DNA of 5,038 bases from an uncultured Lachnospiraceae bacterium. Its GTDB lineage: Bacteria; Bacillota; Clostridia; Lachnospirales; Lachnospiraceae. The position numbers and the translations under genes are program-made. Each line of letters opens with the position of its first letter. Position 1 is the first letter of the stretch. Below, piece by piece: positions 5,024 through 5,038 of this stretch. The notes under the pieces were generated by a model. The model did no database searches, was not told the DNA's origin, and saw only the letters and a list, made by a program, of their open reading frames with translations. The stretch lies in NCBI GenBank assembly GCA_902766655.1, contig CACXEL010000227.1, positions 1 through 5,038 of the forward strand, read 5' to 3'.

Positions 5024-5038
5024 GGGAGGTATGCCTTA
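5024..5038 (+). promoter_or_regulatory. Ribosome binding site of the next operon gene (gene outside window)
   Basis: GGGAGG (5024-5029) is a strong Shine-Dalgarno sequence 24 bases after the argD stop, with no terminator between. The ATG at 5031 is only one base from it, too close. The final A at 5038 would be eight bases away, so the true start is probably at 5038 or just beyond. The operon therefore continues. The next gene could be another arginine gene such as argF, but the window does not show it. Confidence 0.55.

Noticed and set aside
1..5038. Mobile element, CRISPR array, tRNA or rRNA gene
   Set aside because: I found no transposase or integrase motifs, no regularly spaced direct repeats, and no tRNA- or rRNA-like segment by eye. 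All three arg genes and the lipoprotein gene appear intact.

Overview
The window looks like an arginine-biosynthesis locus from a GC-rich member of the Clostridia, probably Lachnospiraceae. The evidence is the close resemblance of the predicted ArgG, ArgB and ArgD proteins to that group as I remember them, AGGAGG-type ribosome binding sites, a GC-rich coding background with AT-rich promoter islands, and a short-leader lipoprotein. The family assignment is from memory of protein sequences; no search was run.

Layout. Positions 1-105 hold two tight back-to-back hairpins and the ribosome binding site of a gene for a tetratricopeptide-repeat (TPR) lipoprotein (106-1152, +). A long bidirectional hairpin terminator (1169-1212) separates it from argG (argininosuccinate synthase, 1221-2459, -), which converges on it. 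A 433-base divergent control region (2460-2892) lies between argG and the argB-argD operon. Then come argB (N-acetylglutamate kinase, 2893-3798, +) and argD (acetylornithine aminotransferase, 3810-5000, +), 11 bases apart. The window ends on a strong Shine-Dalgarno sequence for a further gene that starts at or just beyond the last base.

How they work together. ArgB phosphorylates N-acetylglutamate (second step). ArgD makes N-acetylornithine by transamination (fourth step). ArgG condenses citrulline with aspartate (penultimate step). ArgC, ArgJ/ArgE, ArgF and ArgH are not in the window, although the gene after argD could be one of them. The TPR lipoprotein has no evident link to arginine.

The most interesting part is the divergent region. 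It carries a dense cluster of ATGCA/TGCAT half-sites, including a perfect 16-base palindrome with ARG-box geometry, which suggests control by an ArgR/AhrC-type regulator. In addition, the two divergent transcripts appear to have related 5' leaders. Each carries AGAAA(A/G)GGGATCC followed 33-34 bases later by ACTCACG, and each can be read as a short arginine-rich leader ORF. In both ORFs the shared motif is read in the same frame as Arg-Lys-Gly-Ile, with only a synonymous difference. This could be a duplicated cis-acting leader (attenuator or RNA regulator) on both arms of the divergent locus. It is an inference from two sequences and needs comparative support.
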